Assembly (NCBI RefSeq): GCF_036311985.1
Contig: NZ_JAZDCJ010000027.1
Reading direction: 5' to 3' (one strand)
Source of the DNA: JAZDCJ01 sp036311985
Lineage (GTDB): Bacteria; Actinomycetota; Actinomycetes; Actinomycetales; Micrococcaceae
DNA: 64,000 nt
Shown here: piece after piece, positions 33,531 to 42,050 of the stretch
Numbering within the stretch: position 1 is the first letter of the stretch
Layout of the letters: each line of letters opens with the position of its first letter
Notes under the pieces: model-generated
What the model was told of the DNA's origin: nothing
Database searches by the model: none
Seen by the model: the letters and a program-made list of their open reading frames with translations, nothing else
Program-made: the position numbers and the translations under genes

Positions 33531-35186
33531 TTAGCCTTTGTTTCGTATCTCCGACAGAAAGCCGGTGGTAACAAGTCGATCAACACTGTCGAGTAGTCGT
33601 GGGACGAGTTCCGCGGCGTCCTCGCCCAGGAGCGCCGCGAGCGCGTGGGCGATCTGCCCGGCGGTGAGCTCCCCGTCGCAGGCGGAGACGAGCCCCGCCT
33701 CCTCGGAGGACAAGAGCGTCGTCCGCCGCAGGCCGGCCCCCTGGCGCAGCAGGATGACGCCCGGGTGCTCGGCGCCGGGCCGCTGGTGCCGCTCCTCGGT
33801 CACGTCCTCGGCGACCTCGAAGCGGAGCGGAGCGAGGTCCCTCCCGGCGAGGGAATCCGCGGCGTCCACCTCGAGGGCCAGATGCGGGCCGATCGGCTGC
33901 TCGATCGGGTAGCCGATCGCCTCGAACCGCGCACCCACGGGGGCCACGGCCGGGTCGGCGGGGCGGCGCAGCCAGACCATGCCGAAGCCGATCCCGCCCA
34001 CGCCGCGGGACGCGAAGTCGGCCAGGTACTGCGCGTAGCGCTCGGCGTAGCGGGCCGGATCCCGGGCCTCCGCGGCGTCGCGCAGCCAGGTCTCGGCGTA
34101 CTCCGCGGGCGACTGGACCTCCCGCTGGATGAACCACGCCTCCGTCCCCGGCCGGATCCAGGTCCGCGGCCGGGCCGACCAGTCCCCGGCCCCGCCCGCG
34201 CCGTCGCCCTCGCCGCCCTCAGGGCCGTCCTGGATCTCCCAGTTGGCGAGCAGCTGGGCGGTGCCGCCCGGCGTGAGGACCCCCGGCAGCGCCTCGATCA
34301 GCCCCGAGACGAGCGCGTCGCCCGCGAGCCCGCCGTCGCGGTAGGTGAAGCGCTCCTCCTCGGAACCACCGGGGGCGCGGGGCGTGATGACGAACGGCGG
34401 ATTGGAGACGACGAGGTCGAATTCCTCCCCCGCGACCGGCTCGAGCAGGCTGCCCTGGCGCAGCTCGACGCGGTCCTCGAGGCGCCGCGGATCCAGTCCC
34501 AGCGCTTCGTGGTTGAGCAGGAGGTTGAAGCGCGTGAAGGCCAGGGCCCGCCACGAGAGGTCGGTGGCGACGACGTGGCGTGCGTGGGCGAGGAGGTGGA
34601 AGGTCTGGATCCCGCATCCCGTGCCGAGGTCCAGGGCGCGCTCCACCGGGCGGCGGACGGTCGCCTGGGCCAGGGTCAGCGACGCCCCGCCGATGCCCAG
34701 GACGTGGTCGCCGCGCAGGACGCCGGGCCGGTGCAGGGCCCCGAGGTCGCTCGCCACCCAGAGCTCGGCGTCGGCGTCGGAGGCGTGGGGCCGCAGGTCG
34801 ACGGCGGCCCGCACGGATCCGCGGGCGGGGGCGTCCTCCACGAGTCCGAGGGCGAGCAGTCCGGCGACGCCCGTGCGCGGCAGCGCGGCGTCAACGTGAC
34901 CGGCGGCGACGTCGTCGCCGAGGAGCCACAGCGCGGTCGCGACGGCGACCGCCGGCACGGGATCCGCGGCCAGGGCGCGGGCGATGACGAGCCGCGCGGG
35001 GACGGACTGGTCGCGGTGCAGGGCCGCGTTCGCCTCGTCGCCGAGGAGCCCCGCGACGCCGTCGTGCGTGTATCCGGCGGCGGCGAGATCGGCGGACAGG
35101 GCCTCGAGGAGGGGCAGCTCGTCGCTGCGCGGGGCGTCGGGGACGCCGGGCAGCCGGGACGGGAGGGAGGCGGGGGACTCGGGCAC
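33531..35186 (-). CDS. Class I SAM-dependent methyltransferase, NPPF type
   Basis: A 551-residue protein. An N-terminal domain of about 160 residues without known motif precedes a Rossmann methyltransferase domain (RALDLGTGCGIQTFHLLAHARHVVATDLSWRAL) with the catalytic VSNPPFVITP signature used by enzymes that methylate glutamine amide or base amino nitrogens. The C-terminal 200 residues include a helical tail. The architecture is conserved in actinobacteria; target unknown, possibly rRNA or a translation protein. The GTG start has TAGACT six bases upstream. Confidence 0.83.
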   Translation of the reverse strand: MPESPASLPSRLPGVPDAPRSDELPLLEALSADLAAAGYTHDGVAGLLGDEANAALHRDQSVPARLVIARALAADPVPAVAVATALWLLGDDVAAGHVDAALPRTGVAGLLALGLVEDAPARGSVRAAVDLRPHASDADAELWVASDLGALHRPGVLRGDHVLGIGGASLTLAQATVRRPVERALDLGTGCGIQTFHLLAHARHVVATDLSWRALAFTRFNLLLNHEALGLDPRRLEDRVELRQGSLLEPVAGEEFDLVVSNPPFVITPRAPGGSEEERFTYRDGGLAGDALVSGLIEALPGVLTPGGTAQLLANWEIQDGPEGGEGDGAGGAGDWSARPRTWIRPGTEAWFIQREVQSPAEYAETWLRDAAEARDPARYAERYAQYLADFASRGVGGIGFGMVWLRRPADPAVAPVGARFEAIGYPIEQPIGPHLALEVDAADSLAGRDLAPLRFEVAEDVTEERHQRPGAEHPGVILLRQGAGLRRTTLLSSEEAGLVSACDGELTAGQIAHALAALLGEDAAELVPRLLDSVDRLVTTGFLSEIRNKG

Positions 35187-35192
35187 AGGGCG

Positions 35193-35222
35193 AGTCTAGC
35201 GAGGACCGGGAGTGCCTAGGAT
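35193..35222. promoter_or_regulatory. Divergent leaderless promoters of the methyltransferase and lipoprotein genes
   Basis: TAGACT on the minus strand (35198-35193) is six bases before the GTG at 35186. TAGGAT on the plus strand (35217-35222) is six bases before the ATG at 35229. The two start codons are only 42 bases apart. Confidence 0.6.
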
Positions 35223-35228
35223 GGCGAT

Positions 35229-35465
35229 ATGCCCCCAACAGCCCCCGTCCCGCCGTCCGCACCTGCGTCCGCCCCCGGAAGAATCGAGGTCCTGGTGGAC
35301 CGCCCCGCCCCGCCGAGCGGTTCGCCCGCGCGGCGAGTCGCCGCGGGCGCGGCCGCCGCCTGCGCCGTCCTGCTGGCCGCCGCCTGCACGTCGCCCACCG
35401 CTCCCGCGGGCGGGGCCGGGGGCGCCGCGGAGGACACCGCCGTCCGCGTGGACCCGGCCGGTTAG
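35229..35465 (+). CDS. Small putative lipoprotein
   Basis: A 78-residue protein with a Pro-rich N-terminal 30 residues, a twin-Arg plus hydrophobic segment (ARRVAAGAAAACAVLLAAAC) ending in a lipobox-like LAAAC, and a Gly/Ala/Thr-rich tail. The long pre-hydrophobic region is unusual for a signal peptide, so it could instead be a small membrane protein. A well-placed -10 box argues that it is expressed. It stops four bases before the GNAT gene. Confidence 0.5.
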   Translation: MPPTAPVPPSAPASAPGRIEVLVDRPAPPSGSPARRVAAGAAAACAVLLAAACTSPTAPAGGAGGAAEDTAVRVDPAG

Positions 35466-35469
35466 CGCC

Positions 35470-36090
35470 ATGACCCGGACCGTCACCACCACGCACCTGC
35501 AGATGTCCTCCGCCGACGCGCTGCGCCCCTCCGCGACCCCGCTGCCGCCGGGCTGCCGGATCGAACGCGCCGTCGACGCCACCCCGGAGTTCAGCCGCTT
35601 CCTCTACCAAGGCGTCGGCAGCGGATGGAACTGGGCCGACCGGCTCGCCTGGTCGCGCGCGCACTGGGCCGAGGTCCTCGCCGCGCCGGGCACCGAGACG
35701 TGGGTGCTGTACCGGGACGGCTCGCCGGCCGGATACGTGGAGCTCGCCGCGCGGACGGCGGGCTCGGGGGCGACGCCCACGGCGGCGGCGGACGGTGCCC
35801 CCGGGACCGCAGTGGAGATCGTGTACTTCGGGCTCTTCCCCGGCCACCTGGGGCTGGGCCTCGGCGGGGCGCTGCTCACCGAGGGCATCCGCCGCGCCTG
35901 GGACCTGGACGCCCGCCACCCCGGCCTGCCCCCGGTGGGCCGGGTCTGGGTCCACACGTGCTCGCTGGACGGACCGGCCGCCCTGGCCAACTACCGCGCC
36001 CGCGGCCTCGAGGTCTTCCACGTCGAGGACGAGGAGCTCGAGCCCGTCGACGCCTCGGCCGGACCCTGGCCCCGGGAATCAGGCGACTAG
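35470..36090 (+). CDS. GNAT-family N-acetyltransferase
   Basis: A 206-residue GNAT enzyme. The acceptor part includes WNWADRLAWSRAHWAEVL, the central strand is TWVLYRDGSPAGYVELA, and the acetyl-CoA site follows as VEIVYFGLFPGHLGLGLGGALLTEGIRRAW, then VWVHTCSLDGPAALANYRARGLEVFH. It resembles actinobacterial acetyltransferases of unknown substrate; an MshD role is not supported because it has a single domain. It follows the putative lipoprotein gene closely and converges on trhO, five bases apart. Confidence 0.85.
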   Translation: MTRTVTTTHLQMSSADALRPSATPLPPGCRIERAVDATPEFSRFLYQGVGSGWNWADRLAWSRAHWAEVLAAPGTETWVLYRDGSPAGYVELAARTAGSGATPTAAADGAPGTAVEIVYFGLFPGHLGLGLGGALLTEGIRRAWDLDARHPGLPPVGRVWVHTCSLDGPAALANYRARGLEVFHVEDEELEPVDASAGPWPRESGD

Positions 36091-36094
36091 TCCC

Positions 36095-37021
36095 CTAGGA
36101 GACGAGGTCCGGCGTCGTTCTCTGCGGCGCCGTCCCGGCGCACTCCGGGCACAAGCGCAGCGCGGCATCGGCCGCGCAGTCCGCGCAGAACAACCGCAGC
36201 TGGCGGCAGCTCGGCTCGGCGCAGTTCTCGAACTTGCTCGTCGGTCCCTCGCAGCCCACGCAGCGCCCGATCGTCTCCGCGTCGGGCGAGAACTCCACGT
36301 GCATCCGACGGTCGAAGACGTAGAGGGAACCCTCCCAGAGCCCGCGGTCGCCGAACGCCTCGCCGTAGCGGACGATCCCGCCGTCGAGCTGGTAGACCTC
36401 CTGGAAGCCGCGCTTGACCATCAGCGCCGAGAGGACCTCGCAGCGGATCCCGCCCGTGCAGTAGGTCACCACGGGCTTGTCCTTGAGCTCGTCGTACTTG
36501 CCCGAGTCGAGCTCGCGGATGAAGTCGTGCGTCGTCTCGACATCGGGAACCACGGCGCCCTTGAAGCGGCCGATCTGTGCCTCGAAGGCGTTGCGCCCGT
36601 CGAAGAACACGAGCTCCTCGCCCGCGGCACGCTTGGCGTCGACGAGCTCGTGGAGCGCCTCGGGGCCCACGTGCACGCCGCCGCCGACCACGCCGGTCTC
36701 GTCCACCTCGAGCTCCCCCGGCGCGCCGAAGGAGACGAGCTCGTCGCGGACCCGCACCGAGATGCGCGGGAAGTCCGCGGCCCCTCCGTCGCTCCACTTC
36801 ACGTCCAGGGAGCGGAACGCCGGATGCTCGCGGGTGGCCTTCACGTACGCCTTGACCTCGCGGATCCCGCCCCCGGCCGTCCCGTTGATGCCGTGCCGCG
36901 AGACCAGGATGCGCCCGCGGAGGCCGTGCTGCTCCAGGAGGGAGCGCTGCCAGAGGCGGACCGCCTCCGGATCGGCGAGCGGGGCGAAGGCGTAGAAGAG
37001 GACGATGCGGTTCTGGGACAC
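36095..37021 (-). CDS. trhO: tRNA uridine(34) hydroxylase (rhodanese-like)
   Basis: A 308-residue TrhO/YceA-type protein. An N-terminal acylphosphatase-like domain (IVLFYAFAPLADPEAVRLWQRSLLEQHGLRGRILVSRHGINGTAGG) is followed by a rhodanese domain with catalytic cysteine in VTYCTGGIRCEVLSA, and a C-terminal zinc-ribbon-like stretch of paired cysteines (RCVGCEG, NCAEPSCRQLRLFCADC). It makes 5-hydroxyuridine at the tRNA wobble position. The GTG at 37021 is chosen over a longer frame because TACCCT lies seven bases before it. Confidence 0.9.
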   Translation of the reverse strand: MSQNRIVLFYAFAPLADPEAVRLWQRSLLEQHGLRGRILVSRHGINGTAGGGIREVKAYVKATREHPAFRSLDVKWSDGGAADFPRISVRVRDELVSFGAPGELEVDETGVVGGGVHVGPEALHELVDAKRAAGEELVFFDGRNAFEAQIGRFKGAVVPDVETTHDFIRELDSGKYDELKDKPVVTYCTGGIRCEVLSALMVKRGFQEVYQLDGGIVRYGEAFGDRGLWEGSLYVFDRRMHVEFSPDAETIGRCVGCEGPTSKFENCAEPSCRQLRLFCADCAADAALRLCPECAGTAPQRTTPDLVS

Positions 37022-37161
37022 GCCTTCTAGGGTACTGCGGGACAGGTCACGGACCGCGCCCCCGGCGCCCCTCCCGGGCCCGCGCATCGGCCCATGTTAA
37101 CGCTTCTTTTCGGTAAGGCAACGGTTCCCGTTACCGACTGCACAGCCATGATCGCTCGGGG

Positions 37162-37167
37162 TATGGT
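37162..37167 (+). promoter_or_regulatory. -10 box of the GNAT gene at 37174 (leaderless)
   Basis: TATGGT lies six bases before the ATG at 37174. The divergent trhO gene has TACCCT on the minus strand at 37034-37029, seven bases before its GTG. The 95 bases between the two boxes hold no other recognised signal. Confidence 0.55.
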
Positions 37168-37173
37168 CTTGGC

Positions 37174-37839
37174 ATGGGATCCTCCGCGAGCGATGAACTG
37201 ATCGGAACCTGGGTGACCGGCTGGGCCGGAGCGCGGGGCTACGAAAGCCGGCATGAAGGCCGGGTGCACGCGGCGCTGCGCCACGACACCACCGGCGACT
37301 GGGAATACATCGTCTTCGAGCCGACGTCCGAGGAGCTCGTGGCCGTCGCCGAGACCCTCGCCAAGCACCCCTCGCGACGCCTCACCGCGTTCGCCAACGA
37401 CTCCTCGGCGCTCGTCGACGCGGCCCAGGCCGCGGGCCTGGACGTCGTGGCCGCCGAGGAGGCCCTCATGGTCGCCGAGATGGACGGCCAGGACGTCGAG
37501 GACCCCCGCGCGCCGGAGGGCTTCACGATCGATGCCGAGCGCGACGGCAAGCACGCCTATGTGTCCATCCATGACGCCGACGACCACGACGTCGTCGCCG
37601 CGAGCGGCCACGTCTCCGTCGTCGGCGACTACGCGGTCTTCGACCGCATCATCACCGCCCCCGAGTTCCGCCGCCGCGGCCTCGGAGCGCTCGTGATGCG
37701 GGCCCTCGTGGCCATCGCCCTCGAGCACGCGGTCGACGAGGGCCTGCTGATCGCCTCCATCGAGGGCCAGGCCCTCTACCAGTACCTTGGCTGGACCCCG
37801 CTCGGCACCGTGGTCACCCTGGAGGCCCGGCGCGCCTAG
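37174..37839 (+). CDS. GNAT-family N-acetyltransferase
   Basis: A 221-residue protein. The N-terminal 110 residues are a non-catalytic domain (GWAGARGYESRHEGRVHAAL, WEYIVFEPTSEEL). The C-terminal half is a compact GNAT domain with VVGDYAVFDRIITAPEFRRRGLGALVMRALVAIAL (acetyl-CoA pyrophosphate loop RRRGLG) and ALYQYLGWTPLGTVV. Proteins with this two-part layout are common in Arthrobacter-like bacteria; substrate unknown. The following helicase gene has its own -10 box. Confidence 0.85.
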   Translation: MGSSASDELIGTWVTGWAGARGYESRHEGRVHAALRHDTTGDWEYIVFEPTSEELVAVAETLAKHPSRRLTAFANDSSALVDAAQAAGLDVVAAEEALMVAEMDGQDVEDPRAPEGFTIDAERDGKHAYVSIHDADDHDVVAASGHVSVVGDYAVFDRIITAPEFRRRGLGALVMRALVAIALEHAVDEGLLIASIEGQALYQYLGWTPLGTVVTLEARRA

Positions 37840-37855
37840 CGTCAGTCCCGGGTGC

Positions 37856-37861
37856 CACAAT
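37856..37861 (+). promoter_or_regulatory. -10 box of the MrfA-type helicase gene (leaderless)
   Basis: CACAAT lies six bases before the GTG at 37868. The first base departs from TAnnnT, but the spacing matches the other leaderless genes. Confidence 0.4.
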
Positions 37862-37867
37862 GATGCG

Positions 37868-40189
37868 GTGACCGACTTCCGCACGCTCGTGCCCCTCCTG
37901 GGCCACGGCTCCGACCCCGAGGCGCTGCGCCACCTGCGGATCCTCCCGGCCCGGGACGCGGTCCACGGCCCCTGGCCGGAGTGGGTCCATGCCGACGTCG
38001 TCGCCGCCTACGCGCGGCTCGGCGTGGAATCCCCCTGGCTGCACCAGGTGCAGGCGGCGGGCCTCGCCCACGACGGCCTCCACACCGTCGTCGCCACCGG
38101 CACGGCCTCGGGCAAGTCGCTCGCCTACCAGCTGCCCGCGGTCGACGCGATCCACCGCTCCGTGACCGCGGGGAGGGTCGCGCTCGAGCCCACCGACGCC
38201 GTCGCGCTCTACCTCTCGCCCACCAAGGCCCTCGCGGCCGACCAGCTCAAGGCGGTGAACGCGCTCGGGCTGGACTCGATCCGCGCGGCGGCCTACGACG
38301 GCGACACGGATCCCGGAGAGCGCCGGTGGATCAGGGACCACGCGAACTTCGTCCTTGCCAATCCCGACATGCTGCACTTCGGGATCCTCCCGAACCACCC
38401 GTGGTGGGCGCGCTTCTTCCGCCGCCTCGCGTTCGTCGTCGTCGACGAGGCGCACAGCTACCGGGGCGTGTTCGGATCCCACGTGGCCAACCTGATGCGG
38501 CGAATGCGCCGGATCTGCGCCCACTACGGTGCCGACCCGGTGTTCATCGGCGCCTCCGCCACCAGCGCCGAGCCCGCGGCGTCCTTCGGGCGCCTCATCG
38601 GGGCACCGGTCCATGCGGTCACGACGGACTTTTCCCCGCACGGCGAGACGGCCGTGGCGCTGTGGGAACCGCCGCTGACCGAGTTCAAGGGCGAGAACGG
38701 GGCACCGCGGCGCAGGACGTCCGTCGCCGAGACCTCCGATCTGCTCGCGAACCTGGTCAGCTCGCACGTTCGGACGATCGCCTTCATCAAGTCCCGCCGG
38801 GGCGCCGAGACGATCTCCACAATCGCCCAGCGGCTCGTGGACGAGGTCGATCCATCTCTGCGTGGACGGATCGCCGCCTACCGCTCCGGCTACCTGCCCG
38901 AGGAGCGGCGCGGACTGGAGCGGCAGCTGCGCAGCGGCGAGCTGCTCGGGGTCGCCTCCACGTCGGCGCTCGAGCTCGGGATCGACGTCTCCGGCCTCGA
39001 TGCGGTGCTCGTCGCCGGCTGGCCGGGCACGCGGGCGTCGTTCTTCCAGCAGATCGGGCGGGCGGGGCGGGCCGGGCAGAACGCGCTCGCCGCGTTCGTG
39101 GCGAGCGACGACCCGCTGGACACGTACCTCGTGAACCACCCGGAGGCGATCTTCGACCTCCAGGTGGAGGCGACCGTGTTCGATCCGGAGAACCCGTACG
39201 TCCTGGGACCACACTTGTGCGCAGCGGCCTCGGAGCAGCCGATCCGCCCGGAGGAGGTGGAGGCGTTCGGGCCCACGGCCGCCGGCATGCTGGACTCGCT
39301 CGTGGACCGCGGCTACCTGCGCCGCAGGCCCTCGGGGTGGTTCTGGACGCACGCGGAGAGCGCCGCCTCGATGGTGAACCTGCGCGCCGACGGGGGCGGC
39401 CCCGTCAACGTCATCGACTCGGAGACCGGCGCCCTCCTCGGGACCATGGACTCCCCGCAGACGCACTACCAGGCCCACACCGGCGCGGTCTACATCCACC
39501 AGGGCGCCAGCTACCTCGTCGACGAGCTCAACGAGGAGGACCACTGCGTCCTGGTCCACCGCGCCTCCCCCGACTTCTACACGCAGGCCCGCGACATCAC
39601 GACGATCGAGGTCCTCGAGGTCCTGCGCAGCGAGGACTGGGGCGAGGTCGCGGTGCACTTCGGCGACGTGCGGGTGACGACCCAGGTGGTCTCCTTCCAG
39701 CGCAAGGCGCTCGTGAGCAACGAGATCCTCGGCGAGGAGCCGCTGGACCTCGGCGCCCGCGACCTGTTCACGCGCGCCGTCTGGTTCACCGTCCCGGAAC
39801 GGCGCCTGGCCGCGGCCGGAATCATCGCCGGCTCGATCCCCGGGGCGCTGCACGCGGCCGAGCACGCGGCGATCGGCCTGTTGCCGCTCGTCGCCTCGAG
39901 CGACCGCTGGGACATCGGAGGCGTCTCGACGGCGCTGCACGCCGACACGGAACTGCCGACGATCTTCGTCTACGACGGGCATCCCGGGGGCGCGGGCTTC
40001 GTCGAACGCGGCTACGAGCAGGCGAGGTACTGGCTGAAGGCGACCCGGGACGCGATCGCGGCGTGCGAATGCGAGCGCGGGTGCCCGTCCTGCGTGCAGT
40101 CCCCCAAATGCGGCAACAAGAACAATCCCCTCGACAAGGCCGGGGCCGTCTCCCTGTTGGGCGCCCTCCTGCGCGACGCCGGGGCGTAG
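37868..40189 (+). CDS. DEAD/DEAH-box helicase with C-terminal DUF1998, MrfA/YprA type
   Basis: A 773-residue superfamily 2 helicase: Walker A-like ATGTASGKS near residue 78, VVVDEAHSYRG box, GASATS motif III, TSALELGIDVSGLDAVLVAGWPGTRASFFQQIGRAGRAGQ motif VI, and a DUF1998 C-terminus with four cysteines in CECERGCPSCVQSPKC. Bacillus MrfA, of the same layout, repairs mitomycin-induced lesions. In actinobacteria this gene borders the tad locus, as here, where its stop is one base from the convergent secretion-locus gene. Confidence 0.93.
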   Translation: MTDFRTLVPLLGHGSDPEALRHLRILPARDAVHGPWPEWVHADVVAAYARLGVESPWLHQVQAAGLAHDGLHTVVATGTASGKSLAYQLPAVDAIHRSVTAGRVALEPTDAVALYLSPTKALAADQLKAVNALGLDSIRAAAYDGDTDPGERRWIRDHANFVLANPDMLHFGILPNHPWWARFFRRLAFVVVDEAHSYRGVFGSHVANLMRRMRRICAHYGADPVFIGASATSAEPAASFGRLIGAPVHAVTTDFSPHGETAVALWEPPLTEFKGENGAPRRRTSVAETSDLLANLVSSHVRTIAFIKSRRGAETISTIAQRLVDEVDPSLRGRIAAYRSGYLPEERRGLERQLRSGELLGVASTSALELGIDVSGLDAVLVAGWPGTRASFFQQIGRAGRAGQNALAAFVASDDPLDTYLVNHPEAIFDLQVEATVFDPENPYVLGPHLCAAASEQPIRPEEVEAFGPTAAGMLDSLVDRGYLRRRPSGWFWTHAESAASMVNLRADGGGPVNVIDSETGALLGTMDSPQTHYQAHTGAVYIHQGASYLVDELNEEDHCVLVHRASPDFYTQARDITTIEVLEVLRSEDWGEVAVHFGDVRVTTQVVSFQRKALVSNEILGEEPLDLGARDLFTRAVWFTVPERRLAAAGIIAGSIPGALHAAEHAAIGLLPLVASSDRWDIGGVSTALHADTELPTIFVYDGHPGGAGFVERGYEQARYWLKATRDAIAACECERGCPSCVQSPKCGNKNNPLDKAGAVSLLGALLRDAGA

Positions 40190-40190
40190 C

Positions 40191-40703
40191 TCAGTCGCCG
40201 GCCGTCTCCGGCAATGCCGGCTGGACCGGCGGCGCCCACGGCTGCGGGGGCGGCCCGGCGCGCGCACGCCCGGAGGCCTCCAGGCCGAGCGCGCGCATCC
40301 ACGCCCAGTCCGGCCCCAGGGGAACCGACGTCCACACGTCGACGAGCTCTCCCGCGCTGCCCGCGATCCGGCACTCGGACAGCTGCGCCCCGTTGCGTCG
40401 GGCCGTTTCCCGGGCCACGGCACAGGGATCGCCCGGAGCGAGGCCGCGGGCGGCATCGGCCCCCGAGAGGGCGGCGAGGTCCGCGGCCGTGGCCGCTGTG
40501 GCGGCCGCACCGGCGGCATGAGCGAGGGCCAGGACCGCAGTCAGCGCCAGCAGCGCGGCGGCGACGAGGCCCACAACGAGCGCCGATCCCGCCCCGCGCT
40601 CGTCGCCCCCACTCACGCCCGCCCCGCGCCCCTTCACCCCGCCCACGCCCACGCCCGACCCTCGCCCGCCGGCTCCGGGGCACGGGGACCAGCACCTAGC
40701 CAC
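40191..40703 (-). CDS. TadE-like protein of the helicase/secretion neighbourhood (Rv3654c type)
   Basis: A 170-residue protein. After about 38 basic/Gly residues it has one transmembrane helix (GSALVVGLVAAALLALTAVLALAHA) then the conserved ATAADLAALSGADAARGLAPGDPCAVARETARRNGA segment. This is the small protein always found between tadE-like and helicase genes in actinobacterial tad loci. It lacks the Glu+5 of classical pseudopilins. The GTG start overlaps the end of the TadE gene by eight bases. Confidence 0.85.
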   Translation of the reverse strand: MARCWSPCPGAGGRGSGVGVGGVKGRGAGVSGGDERGAGSALVVGLVAAALLALTAVLALAHAAGAAATAATAADLAALSGADAARGLAPGDPCAVARETARRNGAQLSECRIAGSAGELVDVWTSVPLGPDWAWMRALGLEASGRARAGPPPQPWAPPVQPALPETAGD

Positions 40704-41049
40704 CGGGCCCTCCTTCCGCGCGGGCCTCGGCCCGGGCCGTGAGGACGAACCGGCCTTCGAGGCCGGGGACCCCGATCCCGGCGCTGACGCTCACGCTGTG
40801 GTACCCGGCGGCGGCCCCGATGTCGACCGACGCCGATGTCCCGGCCACCCGCTGGGCCGCCGCCCGTGCGGAACCGGCCGGTTCGCCCCGGGCCAGCTCC
40901 CGCGCGGCGGCGCGAGCCGCCTCCTCGAGCCGCACCTGGGTGGAACCCACCGCGCCGGCCGCGAGGACGACGACGAGCAGCAGTGCCACCGCCGGGAGCA
41001 GCACGGCGGTCTCCGCCGTGCTGCTCCCCCGCTCCGATCCACGGAACAC
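40696..41049 (-). CDS. TadE-family pseudopilin
   Basis: A 117-residue protein with a class III (Flp-type) signal: a short basic leader ending at Gly8, then SSTAETAVLLPAVALLLVVVLAAG with Glu at position +5 of the mature form. TadE pseudopilins are cleaved by a TadV-type prepilin peptidase and act as minor components of the Tad pilus. No peptidase gene is in this window. GTG start; it lies nine bases after the DUF4244 gene. Confidence 0.85.
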   Translation of the reverse strand: MFRGSERGSSTAETAVLLPAVALLLVVVLAAGAVGSTQVRLEEAARAAARELARGEPAGSARAAAQRVAGTSASVDIGAAAGYHSVSVSAGIGVPGLEGRFVLTARAEARAEGGPGG

Positions 41050-41058
41050 GCGGCGTTC

Positions 41059-41331
41059 CTAGTAGCTCAGCGCCTGGCGCACCAGGCCCATGAGCAGCTC
41101 GCGCACGTCGCCGCTGCTGAGGATCGTCACGAGCAGTCCGGCGAAGCCCACGGCCGCGAGCGTCACGATCGCGAACTCCGCCGTCGCGATGCCCTCCTCT
41201 CCCGTGGACTCCGCTGCTTTCCCCGAAGCGTCCCGGCCCGGTTCCAGTCCGGTGTCCTGCCCCTGCTCCAGCCCCGGTTCCAACTCCGCCGGCCCGAACT
41301 GCGTCGCCGTCCGTCCCATCGTGTCCTCCAT
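41059..41331 (-). CDS. DUF4244 protein, candidate major Flp-type pilin
   Basis: A 90-residue protein: an acidic Glu/Gly/Gln-rich leader to residue 47, then GIATAEFAIVTLAAVGFAGLLVTIL. Cleavage after Gly47 would place Glu52 at +5, exactly as in Flp pilins, and the mature protein would be about 43 residues. DUF4244 occupies the pilin position in actinobacterial tad loci. The ATG at 41331 is chosen with GGGAAG upstream; an ATG four codons later is possible. A gap of 131 bases to the upstream tadC gene suggests a separate promoter or higher expression. Confidence 0.85.
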   Translation of the reverse strand: MEDTMGRTATQFGPAELEPGLEQGQDTGLEPGRDASGKAAESTGEEGIATAEFAIVTLAAVGFAGLLVTILSSGDVRELLMGLVRQALSY

Positions 41332-41462
41332 GATCGTCTTCCCTTCCTTGTACGGTCCGCGGTTCGGACCACTTCCACCCTCCCGCCGCCGTGCCGTCCC
41401 CGCGACGGCCCAGGGTCGGTCTCTGGATGACGGCCCCCTGCCCGGGGGTTGTGGAGGACCAT

Positions 41463-42050
41463 TCAGCCGAGCCGGGGCAGCAGGGAGATGACGACCGGGA
41501 CGATTCCGAGGCAGATGAAGGAGGGCAGGGCGCAGACCCCGAGCGGCACGACGAGCCGGACCCCGAGCTCGGCCGCGCGCTTCTCGGCGTTCCTCACGTC
41601 CGCGGCCCGGCGTTGGGCGGCGGCCGCGCGGAGCATGCCGGACATCCCGGTCCCGGTCAGGTGGGCGAATTCGAGGGCCTCGCCGAGCGGACGCAGCTCC
41701 GCGGGGACGCCGGCCCAGGCCCGCTCCCACGACAGCGACAGCCCGAGTCCCCGGGCGACGCCCTCCAGCGGGCCGCAGCCCGGGACCGCCGCCGCGAGGG
41801 CGCGCAGGACGCCGTTGATCGGCAGCCCCGAGTCCAGCAGCGACGCGGCCAGGTCGAAGAGCAGGGCGGCATCCTCGGCGGCGAGTCGTTCCCCGGGCGG
41901 TTCCCGTCGCTGAGGGCCGCCCGGAGGCGCATACGCGGGCACGCCACCGCCACCGCCACCGCCACCGCCACCGCCACCGCCACCGCCACCGCCACCGAGC
42001 ATGATCCACAGGGCGGCCGCTGCCGCCGCGGCGGCGAACCAGGCCGTCAC
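41463..42050 (-). CDS. tadC: Type II secretion F-family protein, TadC-like
   Basis: A 195-residue membrane protein of the T2SSF family. A first transmembrane helix runs directly into an 18-19 residue polyglycine stretch encoded by nine tandem GCCACC units (plus-strand reading), then the T2SSF core LLFDLAASLLDSGLPINGVLRALA through TGMSGMLRAAAAQRRAADVRNAEKRAAELGVRLVVPLGVCALPSFICLGIVPVVISLL. It forms the inner-membrane platform with TadB. GTG start at 42050, overlapping the tadB end by four bases. Confidence 0.87.
   Translation of the reverse strand: MTAWFAAAAAAAALWIMLGGGGGGGGGGGGGGGGGGVPAYAPPGGPQRREPPGERLAAEDAALLFDLAASLLDSGLPINGVLRALAAAVPGCGPLEGVARGLGLSLSWERAWAGVPAELRPLGEALEFAHLTGTGMSGMLRAAAAQRRAADVRNAEKRAAELGVRLVVPLGVCALPSFICLGIVPVVISLLPRLG
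41943..41996. repeat. (GCCACC)9 microsatellite inside tadC
   Basis: Nine exact copies of GCCACC, 54 bases, encode polyglycine in the minus-strand tadC-like gene. Being a hexanucleotide, gain or loss of units keeps the frame. Confidence 0.95.

Noticed and set aside
37814..40519. Long open frames on both strands around the MrfA-type helicase
   Set aside because: The helicase frame has all superfamily 2 motifs. The opposite and alternate frames are Arg/Ala/Gly/Pro-rich shadows.
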